This document shows positions 24,646-35,933 of a stretch of DNA of 64,000 bases, in pieces. This stretch comes from Hetaerina americana (taxonomy: Eukaryota > Arthropoda > Insecta > Odonata > Calopterygidae). How positions within the stretch are numbered: position 1 is the first letter of the stretch; each line of letters begins with the position of its first letter. The stretch spans positions 38,467,738 through 38,531,737 of the forward strand of contig JAKTNV010000005.1 of NCBI GenBank assembly GCA_022747635.1, in the 5' to 3' direction. The notes under the pieces are model-generated. The model was given only the letters and a program-made list of their open reading frames with translations, ran no database searches and had not been told where the DNA came from. Position numbers and translations under genes: made by a program.

Positions 24646-24802
24646 TTTTATATCGTAAAACCAAAATACTTTGTACTACCACATATATTTTATTATTCAT
24701 GAACTAGGTTTCAACTTACAAAATCATCATCAGGTAATTCAAATCATTCCCAAGAAAGTTATTTAATGGAAGAACAAAGTATTTTCTTTTCCGATATGAG
24801 TT
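24646..24802 (-). repeat. Fold-back element with hammerhead-like core, downstream of FNTA
   Basis: The left arm (24646-24734) reads on the minus strand CCTGATGATGATTTTGTAAG, then TTGAAACC and an AATAATAAAATATATG tail. The right end (24775-24802) repeats the outer part inverted (ACAAAGTATTTT...CGATATGAG against the complement of TATCGTAAAACC...ACTTTGT). The CTGATGA...GAAAC spacing resembles the hammerhead ribozyme core of Penelope-like retroelement ends. Between the arms lies a 27-nt segment almost identical to the FNTA 3' UTR. Confidence 0.55.
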
Positions 24803-24804
24803 GC

Positions 24805-26825
24805 TTCCGCTAAGTGACACTTCAAACCATTCTACTTTTTATATGCTACTCAGTAACCTGCTGAACTAAGTAATTTCACTTACAGAAGCATAAATCCAAT
24901 TCTATGTAGTAAAAGTAGTCGTGAAGTCTTAGCTGTATAGGAACAAGAATTCTCCGTCTTTTAAGTGGAGCTGTCAGGATTGCTATGATTTTCTCTATGG
25001 TACTAGCTGAAATGATAAATTCTCTGAGACCTTGGGAAGAGCAAAGTTATGATAAGCATTATTTCAATTGCTTAGACTATATCTTCTGAGCTGGGCCCTA
25101 CCCTCTGGTAGGCGTATGGATTGGGTTTAGTTGGCCACATTTCTTCGATTGGTACCTGAACATTGTCTGCAAAGCTGCCATGTCTCCAGATCATTCTATT
25201 CTGTACTATTTTGCCAAACACTTGGGGTAAACTGGTTCTGATAAAGCTTTTGCGCAATTGGCTTCATCTATGACTGATATTTTAAGCAGAATTTTAACCT
25301 AATGAAGTTTTTTTGGCATTTAAAGTTGCCTACTGGTGTACTTCTTAATAATCCAATGGAATTTTATTATTAATTGCGCTTAGTCCCTCCTTTCCCCTGT
25401 GCATAGAGGCACTTGCTTCTTCCCAGTATTTTCCCTTATACCCATTCATACCTTACATGATTTCATGTATTCAAAAATTTGTTTGTTTCATTTATTTTAC
25501 CACATTACTGTGTATAATCATTATTCCTTCTCCCACCAGTTCACCCTGTTTGCTTGCCACTGAAAGGTTTCTTTGCCCTTGAATAGCTTAGTAACCACTG
25601 AAGTTGAGAAGCACAATGTGTGTTTGGAGCAATGCATTTCTTTCTACTCTTAGTTGACTTATGATGTACATAAGATGTATTGTATGATTACAAAATGTTT
25701 ATTTTCTTTAAAAACGACAGTTATCAAACTGGAGTTCCAGTTGTGATATGGTTAAAACTACTTCAGGTAATTGTGATAGTAGATGAAGCATACTATATAT
25801 TTCAGAAGCAAGGTGTATGTCCAGAAATGTGTTCCTAATAAACAACTTTAAAAATTGGATGTGGATTTTATAATATGTACAAATACTATTGCAGTTATTT
25901 TATTCAATGGTTACAGTGTCAATAATGCATATCCTTGGTAAGTAGGCTATATTTTTTTCCTTGGGCCTTTAGAAAGCAGGCGACTAAAATTGTTTTCTGC
26001 CTTTTTGTGATATGTATGTATTCAATGTCAAAAGATGCAGAGGAGAGAAAATAGCAAACAATAAACAATTTTTATAATATCAGCACACAAACTTATCATG
26101 TTTATCAAGCTGTAGTTGCCTAAGGTAAGTGGTGATGCATCTTAACATATTGTGTTATTTTAAGTGGTCCTAGCCAAGTTTTAGATTAGACTTTTGAAAG
26201 TAAATATAACTGATTGGCTTACTTGAAATTTTAACGAGAAACTTAAGTTCATTAAAAGTAAATTTGACCAGCACCATAATAAACTACTCAGTCATGGTCT
26301 TTATTCAACATTTTGGCTTTCTTATTTGGTTGGCCATTATTGATCGGCTGGAATATCATGGCAGTCCAACTAATCTAGAGTTCAAATTCCTTGAATTATA
26401 GGGAATTTGTAAAGGAAATAATAAATTTGAAATAGAAATTATCTTACAATTTCCACCTGCTGGTGGCATTAAATACTTAGGGATCCTCTGGAATCACCCA
26501 AGGCAGTGTCCCTGGCCCTCTTACATGTGCTATCTCTCTGTTAACTCCATTGTTGAAGATGTACCCTTGGGTTCTATAAATCTCCTTCACACCATTCAGT
26601 CTAAAACAAGCTGTAATACAAAAAAAGAAATTGTATTACAGCTGACTATTTATCATTATAATATATGCACTCCAAATCAATCAGCAGTTGGTGCCCTAAA
26701 TGGTAACTATATAAGTCTGGTTATTCAACTCTGAAGGTACTTCACTCTTTCCTACTTTGCATCTCAAAGATCCCTGTACCCCTTTTTCTAAAACATAACT
26801 CCCTTTCTCCTCAAAAACTTCTTTA
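24805..26825. other. Intergenic AT-rich stretch, nothing recognised
   Basis: Apart from a perfect 13 bp hairpin at 26609-26643, no exon, repeat boundary or RNA gene was recognised. Confidence 0.4.
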
Positions 26826-26837
26826 TTTTATTTTTTT

Positions 26838-26932
26838 AGTACCATACAAGCTACCACCAGGGGGTGAATACTCTAATTTTGACCTGCTTATGATCCTACT
26901 GGGGTCAGACAACGTTTTTCTGATCCCTTATT
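26838..26932 (+). repeat. Short repeat module upstream of a LINE, copy 1
   Basis: Starts TTAGTACCATACAAGCTACC and continues with GGGGGTGAATACTC, CTAATTTTGACC and CCTACTGGGGTCAGACA. The same ordered blocks occur inverted at 30575-30690. Both copies sit just 5' of a truncated LINE in that LINE's own orientation. Confidence 0.6.
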
Positions 26933-26934
26933 TA

Positions 26935-29525
26935 TTGATTACGCTGTGACCAACCTTAACTAAGAAAAAGTAGTTACAACTGTTAGTGACCTAGGTATAA
27001 CAGACCATTGCATGGTGAAAATAAGTATCGATACTAACCAACCAATGGATAGTCCAAATGATAAAACTTACCCAAGGTGGTCTTTCACTCATGGAACTAT
27101 GCAGCATTTTCTGCTCCTTCTACAGTCCCAAAACTGGAACAATGTCTATGACCTTAAGTCAGTAGACGAAGGTTTCAATTACTTTTATTCAATTTTCAAA
27201 AATAATTTCGAATTGTGTTTTCCAGTAACACATCATAAAATATTTCATAGAACAAAATGTAAGCCATGGCTAGCTGATGAGATCCGTTACTACTCAACTA
27301 TCCTTAAAAAACTTGCTATCTCCAGTAAAAGTTCAAACGATCATGAACAAAGGTTACTCTATAAGGAATTTCAAAATTATTACCATAAACTGATTTCTAC
27401 CACAAAAAGAACCTATAATGATAATAAGTTACTTAATTCCAATAATAAGTCCAAAACTGCATGGGAAATAATTATTGACTGTAGAGGTAAGAAAAATCCA
27501 CAACTCCCTCTCCCAAAACTTTGTAACCCTGAAAATAACACTGCCATTAGCTATTCATCTCTAGCTAATAAATTTAACGAATACTACGTATCAGCTCCTT
27601 GCCTAACTACTTCTCCAGCCCACTTTCCTCCCTCTTCCACTTCCTACTTCTCTTTTGCAAATGCACCATCGTCAATGTTTGCCAAGCCCTGTTCTGAAAC
27701 CAATCTAAAAACTATTGTCTCCTCACTCAGAAACAAATCCAGTACTGGCCCAGATGAAATTCCTGGTAAAGTTGTTCATCATTGTTTTGAAGCCATAAAA
27801 GCACCCCTTTTATTTTTAATTAATGAATCTCTGATACAAGGGATTTTCCCATCCCAATTAAAAGAATCAAAAGTAGTGCCCATTTATAAAAGCCATGGCT
27901 GTGTAAATGATTTGAACAACTACAGACCAATAGCCGTCCAAAATACATTTGCTAAAATATTCGAAAAAGCCATGTATATGCAAATAGCATGTTATCTCAA
28001 GAAAAACTTCCTACTTTCAAATTCTCAGCATGGATTTAGATCTGAAAGGTCTACCACAACTGCCACATGCCAGGCAATCGACAGCATACTTAATTCATTA
28101 GATGCTAAACACAAAACTCTTGGAATGTTTTTTGACTTGTCAAAGGCTTTTGATAATGTAAACCATAATAGACTACTAATTAAACTCAATAGAATAGGAA
28201 TTAGAGGAATTCCTTTAAACTGGATGAAGTCCTATATTCATAATCGCACTCAGAAAGTAGTGTTATCAGTTGATAGGTCAAAATGTTCATCCAAAGCATA
28301 CCAAGTTAACAAAGGTGTTCCACAAGGCTCAACCCTTGGGCCACTCCTCTTTCTGATATACATCAATGACCTACCTAACTGCTTACCAAATAATGATGGA
28401 ATAATACTAGTGTTGTACGCTGACGACACTAATGTAATAATATCAACACAAACATATCCCAGCCTTGTGGAAAAATCTAAGTCTGTCACACTTGCAATAA
28501 ACAAGTGGTGTACAGACAACCTTCTAGACTTAAATGTAAATAAAAGTAAAATAGTATACTTTACACGCAATAAGAACGTGTCAGATGATCTGCTGGTAAA
28601 AATCAATGACCAATCAATTGAGCATGTGACAGAATGCAAATTTCTAGGTATTTCTCTATGTGCAAATATTTCTTGGGATACTCATGTAAAAGCCCTTCAA
28701 CACAAGCTCAGTTCAACGTGCTACTTATTAAGACACCTGTATGAAACTACAAGTAAAACTGTACAACTCAATTTGTACTATGGGGAAATTTATTCAAACA
28801 TAACCTACAGTAAAATATTATGGGGATCAGCTGCTATTTCTCAAACCATCTTTAAAATGCAAAAGAAAGCTATTAAAATCATCACCAGGAAACCTCACAA
28901 TGCTCCATCAAGGCCTATTTTCCGTGAATTAAATTTGCTACCACTCCCATGCATCTACAGTATGTTTTCAATTCTATATATAAAAAATAACATGGGGTCC
29001 TATTCTCTTAACTCTGCCTATCATCATCATTACACCAGAGGCAGGAATGACTTCCATTATGGGAATATAAGAACTAAAGCATTGAAATTAGGACCCAATG
29101 AAATGGGCATCAGATTACATAACAAACTACCCAAAAGTATCAAGGATACAAAGGGAACTGCTGCATTCAGGCATAAATTAAAAAGATATCTTCAGCGCAA
29201 TATGTTTTACTCGGTTGATGAATATCTCAACAATATTCCCAACCAGTAAGTTCATACTTTTAGTTTCTAGCAATGGTCATGGTCTGATTCATGTTAATAA
29301 TCAATGATTTTTGTGAATTTGATATTGCATGTGCATGTTACAGCCAATGTTCATGGGTTTGTACCAAACATTTATGTAACTATGAGCATCATTTCTTTTA
29401 TGTATCTTAACTGAGCCTGTGTCTTTGCTCCTCTTTGACGTGCCTTATATCATGTACATACACCACCCACCTGGTATTTTTGTATTGTGATCTCTGGGCA
29501 AATAAAAAGTAATAATAATAATGAT
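26935..29525 (+). mobile_element. 5'-truncated LINE retrotransposon, jockey/CR1-like
   Basis: The element keeps only the end of its endonuclease (IDYAVTN, then ITDHC, a typical final S/T-D-H motif, with one stop between). It then has a long intact RT frame, a 3' UTR with AATAAA near 29500, and a tail of TAA/TAATAA repeats at 29506-29525. A short repeated tail instead of poly(A) is typical of CR1-like and related LINEs. The missing endonuclease core makes it unable to move on its own. Confidence 0.85.
27012..29249 (+). CDS. LINE reverse transcriptase ORF, 745 codons, endonuclease domain missing
   Basis: This is the RT of a non-LTR retrotransposon, which copies its RNA at a nicked chromosomal site. 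The methionine used is inside the old ORF2, just after the end of the endonuclease, so it is not a natural start. Visible RT motifs: SSTGPDEIPG near residue 240, LNNYRPIAVQ, SQHGFRSERSTTTAT near 340, FFDLSKAFDNVNHNRL near 374, VPQGSTLGPLLFLIYINDLP near 435, and the catalytic YADD at residues 469-472. The C-terminal part has GTAAFRHKLKRYL, as in CR1/jockey proteins. The frame is unbroken over 2.2 kb, so the insertion is fairly recent. Confidence 0.9.
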   Translation: MVKISIDTNQPMDSPNDKTYPRWSFTHGTMQHFLLLLQSQNWNNVYDLKSVDEGFNYFYSIFKNNFELCFPVTHHKIFHRTKCKPWLADEIRYYSTILKKLAISSKSSNDHEQRLLYKEFQNYYHKLISTTKRTYNDNKLLNSNNKSKTAWEIIIDCRGKKNPQLPLPKLCNPENNTAISYSSLANKFNEYYVSAPCLTTSPAHFPPSSTSYFSFANAPSSMFAKPCSETNLKTIVSSLRNKSSTGPDEIPGKVVHHCFEAIKAPLLFLINESLIQGIFPSQLKESKVVPIYKSHGCVNDLNNYRPIAVQNTFAKIFEKAMYMQIACYLKKNFLLSNSQHGFRSERSTTTATCQAIDSILNSLDAKHKTLGMFFDLSKAFDNVNHNRLLIKLNRIGIRGIPLNWMKSYIHNRTQKVVLSVDRSKCSSKAYQVNKGVPQGSTLGPLLFLIYINDLPNCLPNNDGIILVLYADDTNVIISTQTYPSLVEKSKSVTLAINKWCTDNLLDLNVNKSKIVYFTRNKNVSDDLLVKINDQSIEHVTECKFLGISLCANISWDTHVKALQHKLSSTCYLLRHLYETTSKTVQLNLYYGEIYSNITYSKILWGSAAISQTIFKMQKKAIKIITRKPHNAPSRPIFRELNLLPLPCIYSMFSILYIKNNMGSYSLNSAYHHHYTRGRNDFHYGNIRTKALKLGPNEMGIRLHNKLPKSIKDTKGTAAFRHKLKRYLQRNMFYSVDEYLNNIPNQ

Positions 29526-29804
29526 AATATCATTTGTGGAAACATTCAATATCTACATTGATTTAAAAAAATTAATATGAGAGAGAAGGAATGAGGTGAT
29601 TGACAAGTAAAAGAGCTCGATTTTTATAACGCTATGATACAATTAGTAGCATATCCAAAATAATAGAGTAGCTAGGCTGGGTATCTCTCATGAATCGAAG
29701 GTTTATTTATAGATAAAATCTCTAGTATAGATTTGAAGGACGTTTGTTAAGCAGTGATGTTGAGAATGTATTATTACCCCCATCGTACTATGGTAGGAGA
29801 GATC

Positions 29805-30545
29805 ATGTTAATGAATAATAATACTTTATTCATTTTGAATTATGGTACAACCATATTAAAGGTCGTATTTATAAATATTATTTAATATGTAAACATAAGT
29901 TCTTAAATGTGATTAAGATGGTCACAAAATAATTCATCAAATGAGTAAAGTGGTTGAGCAAGTTTCCAGGTATATAACCTATTCTTGAAACTCTGGATAC
30001 AGTCTGATTTCAACTGAGTAGGCTGATAGTTATACAGTCGTATATTCATATTATGAAATGTGTTGTAAGTTGATGACAATCTACAATAAGTGGTATTTAG
30101 ATTTGATTTACCTCTTGGAGTGTACTTATGGATGTTCGATCTTAATTGGTAAGTTTCTAGATGAACTCTCACATGAATCAGAGCCTTAAAGATATATAAA
30201 CTAAAAACAGTCATTATTCCATATCTAATAAAGGTTTGCAAGAATCACGTGGTGGTATATTAGCAAGAGTCAATAGCTCTCTTTTGAAGTAGCAAAATTT
30301 GTTAAACATGTGGGGAATGACCCCATGACTCAACACCATAATTCAAATGGCATTGAAAGGCTTTGTTAAGTGATAAATCAGACTTCATTAAAATGAGAAA
30401 GTTGAGCTTTCTTAACATACAAACAACTTTACTGTTTATAACAGATCTGACTGATGTGGGTCTCCAAGTTAAGTTTTGTATCAATAAAAATTCCTCGTAT
30501 TTTAGCAATAGAGAGTTGGAATTTAGAGAGATCAAGTGTAGGGCA
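29805..30545 (-). mobile_element. 5'-truncated LINE, C-terminal RT portion
   Basis: Minus-strand frames from 30535 read QNLTWRPTSV, VVCMLRKLNFL, then CHLNYGVESWGHSPHV. After two stops they continue with FIRYGIMTVFSLYIFKALIH and FKNRLYTW. This is the region after the YADD of a jockey/CR1-like LINE (family pattern: LTW-H, LRKL, SHL-YG-WG, QKRAIR). The 3' end at about 29820 carries AATAAAGTATTATTATT. It lies tail-to-tail with the 27 kb LINE and has diverged from it. Confidence 0.8.
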
Positions 30546-30574
30546 TATAGGCATAAGATTTCATAAACGATATG

Positions 30575-30690
30575 GGATCAGAATGTCTGACCGCGGTAGG
30601 GTCATATATGGGTTAAAATTAGTCTGGTGTGTATTCACCCCCTGCTACACACCCCCGCGGTGGCTTGCATGGTGCTAAAATAAATAAATA
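30575..30690 (-). repeat. Short repeat module upstream of a LINE, copy 2
   Basis: Read on the minus strand: TTAGCACCATGCAAGCCACC, GGGGGTGAATACAC, CTAATTTTAACC, CCTACCGCGGTCAGACATTC and TGATCCC. These are the blocks of copy 1 (26838-26932) in the same order, with an extra CGCGGGGGTGTGTAG. It lies just 5' of the minus-strand LINE at 29805-30545. Confidence 0.6.
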
Positions 30691-30699
30691 ACACAAATG

Positions 30700-32346
30700 T
30701 GAGGGATTAGGTAAGTGGTGGGGACATTCGAAGATAATGAGAACTTTCAAGTACTTCACGGCGTGCAATTCGAAGTGTTGGGTGGGCGCAACTTTTACTG
30801 CCGTCCACAGAGGTCACGACATGGGAATGTATTCCTTGTTTCCACACCATGAATCATAATTATTGAACATGTAATTATTCCTCATTTATTCCACGGAGGA
30901 TGATAGCATGTCTGCATATGGCAGATTTGGTGGTCAATTTAGGCGGGGTACAATGAAAACAGTACCTGCGGTTCCGGCTTTTCAAATGTTTCAGAGAGTT
31001 ATGGACTGTGGCGCCTAGTCGATGTAATGTTGTTACAATTTGTAATGGTGCTCAAACATAAAAGGGATTGGCGGCTCTTGAAGTTTACCGTTAAAGGTTT
31101 GTAAGGTTTTTTTTCGGTCATAATTCAAATCCAGCTCTCTTTCAAAGTAAGTTTTCTTCCAAATAATGTGTGACAAAGATGCTAAAATATGACACGATAC
31201 CGTTTGAATGTTCATATGAGTTGCCATGCTTCCGTCGATGTAATGTTGTTATTGGTTCTCATGACATTTGAACTACATGTCAGCGTTCCACGTCTACTTT
31301 TCTTTTAGTGTCACCGTGTGTGCGAAGAAATTTTGTGGCAGTAGTGTCTTAAAAAGGGTTTACTTAAGGACAATTCTCCAATTTACTGGCTGCTTGTGCA
31401 ATTGCCTGAAATTTTCAGTTGCTATTCCCATATGATTTAATATTTAGGATTGTCATTGTTGTGATACAAGGCTTTGTATCTTATTGAAAGTATATTTTCC
31501 TGATATGCGTTTAAATATTCGTGTTTTCGTATTTTCTCTTGATGTAGAACATCCGCTGGATAATGCTGTGTCCAATTCGTTTAGAGATTTTTATCTGAAA
31601 TAGAATGGTGAATGCCGTGCAGTAATTAAAAGGAGTACTAGTGTAATTCTCACTTAAAGGGGCCGTTATAGGCTAATAAACAAATTTGTCTTCGTTACTG
31701 TATATTAGAATAAATAACATTTCATTTGCAAAGCGTGCTGATGGGGAAAATTTAAAGGCTAAATCTTGTGTTCATAGTTATTGGTTTTTAATATTGGCAT
31801 TAAGTTTATTTAGTGTGTACTCGGGCAAATTTTGTTTCGTCAATTCTCTTTAAAGGGTATTTATGCTAGTGGATGTACAGTCAGTGTTATTTATTTTATT
31901 CATTTTTTAAAGTGATATAAATGATTAGGACCGGAGAAATAAACCTCCAGCTCTTATATGTGGTTGCTTTCAATCAACGCTCTGTTATTCTCTCCGTTCT
32001 CTAAAGCAATTCTATTGGGCCACTTCTATTTCAGACATTGTCCAGAAATAGTTTATTATTACACTCTGTATTGATAACAATTTATCTTAATATAACCGAA
32101 TCGTAAGTAATATGGTGTTCTATATTAAAGACAGTACTTTATGTTAATGTAGTGGAATTTACCAGATTATCAAAAGTACAAATTCAAGTTTCACATGTAC
32201 CCCTTTAAATGGTCAACATGAGGAGTGTAAGTTTACTTGTACCTGCGTATATAAGTACACGCATTCATATTAGATTCACATAATTAGAAGTTACCCACAA
32301 CTCTAAATATTTAAAACTAAAGCTTTAATATTGTTTCTCTTTACAG
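30700..32346 (+). promoter_or_regulatory. Upstream region of the TOPAZ1-like gene
   Basis: A less AT-rich patch at about 30700-31020 may hold the promoter and a non-coding first exon. A strong acceptor (TTTCTCTTTACAG, ending 32346) shows that at least one 5' UTR exon lies upstream of the coding start, but its donor was not located. The stretch also contains a 198 bp insertion (31036-31233). Confidence 0.3.
31036..31233. mobile_element. 198 bp insertion flanked by perfect 18 bp direct repeats
   Basis: GTCGATGTAATGTTGTTA occurs at 31018-31035 and again at 31234-31251 without a mismatch, which looks like a target-site duplication. The insert has no poly(A) or short-repeat tail and no tRNA head. 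Its minus strand is open over its whole length (MATHMNIQTV start at 31227, the stop formed at the duplication). Its source is not recognised. Confidence 0.6.
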
Positions 32347-32424
32347 TGTAAATAGCATTGGAGTGTATTCGCCCTTGGTTGTTGCAACAATGTAAGCTGT
32401 GTAATTGTGTGTTGAAAATACAGA

Positions 32425-35400
32425 ATGGTTTTTCGACAGAAAAAAGGTAAGGGTCAGGCAAACAACGATGGAAAGAAGAAACTTAAGAGAAATTTTAATG
32501 AATTGCCTCGGGAAGTTTCTCCTTCCCCTTTGAACAGAAGGACACAATCGGCGGAATGTAAAGTGACAAAAAGTAACCCTGGGAAGCCTGTAAGTGCAGG
32601 ACCTCTCCCTGCTGGCGATGTCGCTGAAAATATTGAACGTGGGGAAAGGCGTCAACCCCTGCGGAAGTGTCGATTATCATTAGACATAGGCATACCAGTG
32701 ACCCCACCCCCCACCAAACACAAGAAAAATGTTAATAAAAACAGCTACAAAAATGTAGGAGGTGTTGGGTTAAAAATTGACCAAAATGAGGGCATTAGTG
32801 ATTCCCCAAGCTTCGGTGATGATCCCATTGTATCTCAATTGGTTGACTCTAATGAAAAAGACTGCCATGCTAGAGAGTACCTTTTGGGTGTTGAAGTAAA
32901 CAAAAATTCCATAGAATCTTCACAAGTCACTCATAATATGTCTAAAGAAAAGTTCACCAACCCTGATGAGGATATCCTTAACGAGTCTGGTAAGAATGTT
33001 TCTCCTATAAAGAAAAAGGTAGAGAAGGAGGTGCCGTATAATTCTAGTACCGTGGTGTTACATAGCCATGGAAGTGTTCCTAAGAGAATGTATGACGAGC
33101 TTAATCTACGTAAGCTGAGAGTTGTTGTTACCAGGACAGAATTTCCTTTAATTATTCCTGAAAAGAAAGAAAAAATGAGACATTGTGGAAATGAAAATGC
33201 ATCTTGTGTAGCACAGAAAGCAAAATCTAGAGTAGCAAGGGTTAGCTCTCCAAACAGTAATTCTTCTGTTGAAGACTCGGTTTCATCTGAATGTGCTCCA
33301 CTGAGTGATGAGGAGAAAGACAACATCATTTCAAAAGGGAACATTTATGGGAAAGACATTTTTCCTGTAGTCACTTTAAACAGACTAAAAGAATTGGTTC
33401 CAATTCCAAAAAAGAATGGAAAGGCAGTGAAGAGAATTATTAGGAGGGTATCTGAATCCTCCAATGAATCAGAAAGTTCCTCAAAGAGTTTTGGAGAGAC
33501 TTCAGATGTGGAAAGATCATATTTTCATCCAGAGAAAAATGATGTAAAAAGCAAGTGTATAGTAGCAAAAAATACTGGGCACAGAAGAAAAGTAGTTTCT
33601 GCATGCCAAAGAAATAAAAATCTTGTAAAAAAAATCTGTCACAATGAAAGTATTGGCCATGGTAGAAACAAAGTTAAAAATAAGAGTACTGGTTTGGTTG
33701 ATGTTAGTAGAGATACAGTCTCTACTGAAAGGATATGTGACTCTGTTAGAATTCATTCCTCAGATGGAAATCCTGTGTTATCTTCAGATGGTTGCAAGTC
33801 AGCTGCTGAACAAATTATTGGCCATTCCAATGGAAATTCAACTGTAAGCTCATCTACATCTGATAGATATTTAGGTCCTTTCTCAGGTGCTGGTAACCGT
33901 GAATGTCAAGTTAAAAGACCTGAGAAAAGAGCTAAATATAGAATAATGAGCAATGGTGACTCTGATGCTGGTGAACAAATGTTTAATAGTTTGAATAGAA
34001 ATTCAACTGTTAGCTCAGTTACATCGAGTAGAATTGAGGAAAATTTCTCAGGTCCTGATGATTGTGAAGATACCATTAAGAGACCAGGGAAAAGGGCTAA
34101 ATATAGAATAATGAGTGATGGTGATTCTGATGAAAATTCCGATTTATCATCAAATGTCACAGGTAGCTCTGAAATGGCAATGGAAAACACCATTGTTACC
34201 TTAGAAAAAAGCAACAATATGCGTCTGTGCAATTCAGTTGGCAGAAATTATGGTTTTTCAATAACCACCGGAGGTATATGCACATCCACTTTACCCACTA
34301 CTTCAAGTAACTCAACTCAAACTACTTTTGACTTAATGAATTCTGAAGTGAATTTGAAAGGTAGGAGTAATCCAGAGAAAAAGAATATAGGAGTTCAAAA
34401 GGATAGGGAGGTGAAATGTCAAATGACTCAAACAAAGTTCATTACTGAGTTTTTATTGCCAGAAGCAATGGCAGAAAAATGCCAAGCTCTTGATGTTGGA
34501 CTAATTAATAATGCAGCGAGTCTCCCAAATTTAATGCTGGCTTTACTGGATCAGCTAAAGAGTGCAAAGAACTCAACCACTAACTCAATGAATCAAGCGT
34601 GGAAAGCTAGAATTCCAAGTGGATCAGTGAAGGAAGCATCATCTAAAGGTAAGTACTCATTAAAAACTGATAGATCAGACCAGTCAATGCATGGCTGTGA
34701 AGACCATAGGGCAAATATCACTGACCAGATTTTATCAAACGACAGTGAAATTCGTTTAGGGTTAAATAATCCACAACATATCAGTGAAATGCCTGAAGTT
34801 ACTTCTGAAAGTGGTGGTAAGGAATTGATAGTACAAGAGAAAATAATTGATCTCCCATGCTCAAGTAAGTCGAATGATAAGTTTTCAAGTTTCTTCAAAA
34901 CATTGGATATCTTACCGAAGAGTTCATCCAATAAGGTTTCAAAAGGTGAGAGGGAGAGAAAACTTTCAAAAGTGTGCCCAGAGTCAAAGCAGGAGGATTC
35001 AATAGTCAGTCAGATGCATGGTCAGTTGAGTTTGAGGGAGAGTGGCTGTAATAAACTTGCCCGGAAATCCATATCTGCTTCTAAAAGAAGAAAATCAAGT
35101 AGTGGTAAAAGCAGTAGTAGTAGCAAAGTAGAAAAAAAGCATTCTGGACCTTTAATTGCCTCAAGCAGAAGTACAGATTTAATTCCCCAAACTGATGAGT
35201 GTGGGTCAGAAGAGCATAAGAAAAGTTCTGTAATGTCATTCAAAGCAGTTGGTGAATCCATATCATTCACGAGTGTTCCTGCAAAGGATTCAAAAGAAAA
35301 AGATAAATTGAACTGGAAAAAAGATACTGAAATGGGTATGGAAAATGGTGTTAGTAACTCAGAGACTGATAGTGATTTAAGTGTTGCTTGGCAGTCCATT

Positions 35401-35933
35401 TCTAAAAAGGTGACCAAAGTAATTAGGAAAAGTAAATTATCAGGAAAAATTAATAGGTCTCCTAAAAATGAAACCAGTGGAAATATGGCCAATGTTAAAT
35501 CAATAGAGGTACAGAGGGTGAGCAAATCAAATTTGAGTGTTATGGAATCTGATAATAGTGAGACAAGATGTATTTTTAGGACTGACTCAATGGAGACCAA
35601 CACTCTGGATGGTGCTGCAGAATTGAATCCCATTCACCCTGAAATTAATTCGTTTACTTGCAAGGAAAGAATAAATTTGACAAAGCAGAAGAGTAGTAGG
35701 TTACCTGAGATGACGGAAATTGCATCAACTAGTGATTCAAGTCAAGACAAGGCATTTGGGAATGAGCTTGAGCAAGATATCCAGCACCTCTCTGAAGTGA
35801 ACTGCAATACTGGGGATGAAAGTGATTTTTCATTGACAGTCTGTGCTGATGAAGACGTTGTCAAGGTAGAGGGTGGAGATTCCCATAGTGATGATGATGC
35901 TGACTGTGATGTCATCTCAATTTATGGAGAGAG
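32425..35933 (+). CDS. Giant first coding exon of the TOPAZ1-like gene
   Basis: This 3.5 kb exon encodes 1,169 residues that look disordered: Ser/Lys-rich, with basic clusters such as SASKRRKSSSGKSSSSSK near residue 885 that could act as nuclear localisation signals. Two tandem copies of a roughly 50-residue unit lie at 33800-34140, each holding NSTVSS and KRAKYRIMS followed by GDSD. The ATG at 32425 is the first in frame after the acceptor at 32346. The exon ends GAGAG|GTAATA. The single exon stays open throughout while both flanking introns are full of repeats, which argues for selection. Confidence 0.85.

Noticed and set aside
28250..28639. 129-codon minus-strand frame
   Set aside because: Antisense of the LINE RT core (YADD region).
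33906..35633. Minus-strand open frames inside the giant exon
   Set aside because: Antisense shadows of Ser/Lys-rich codons; no splice sites or motifs.
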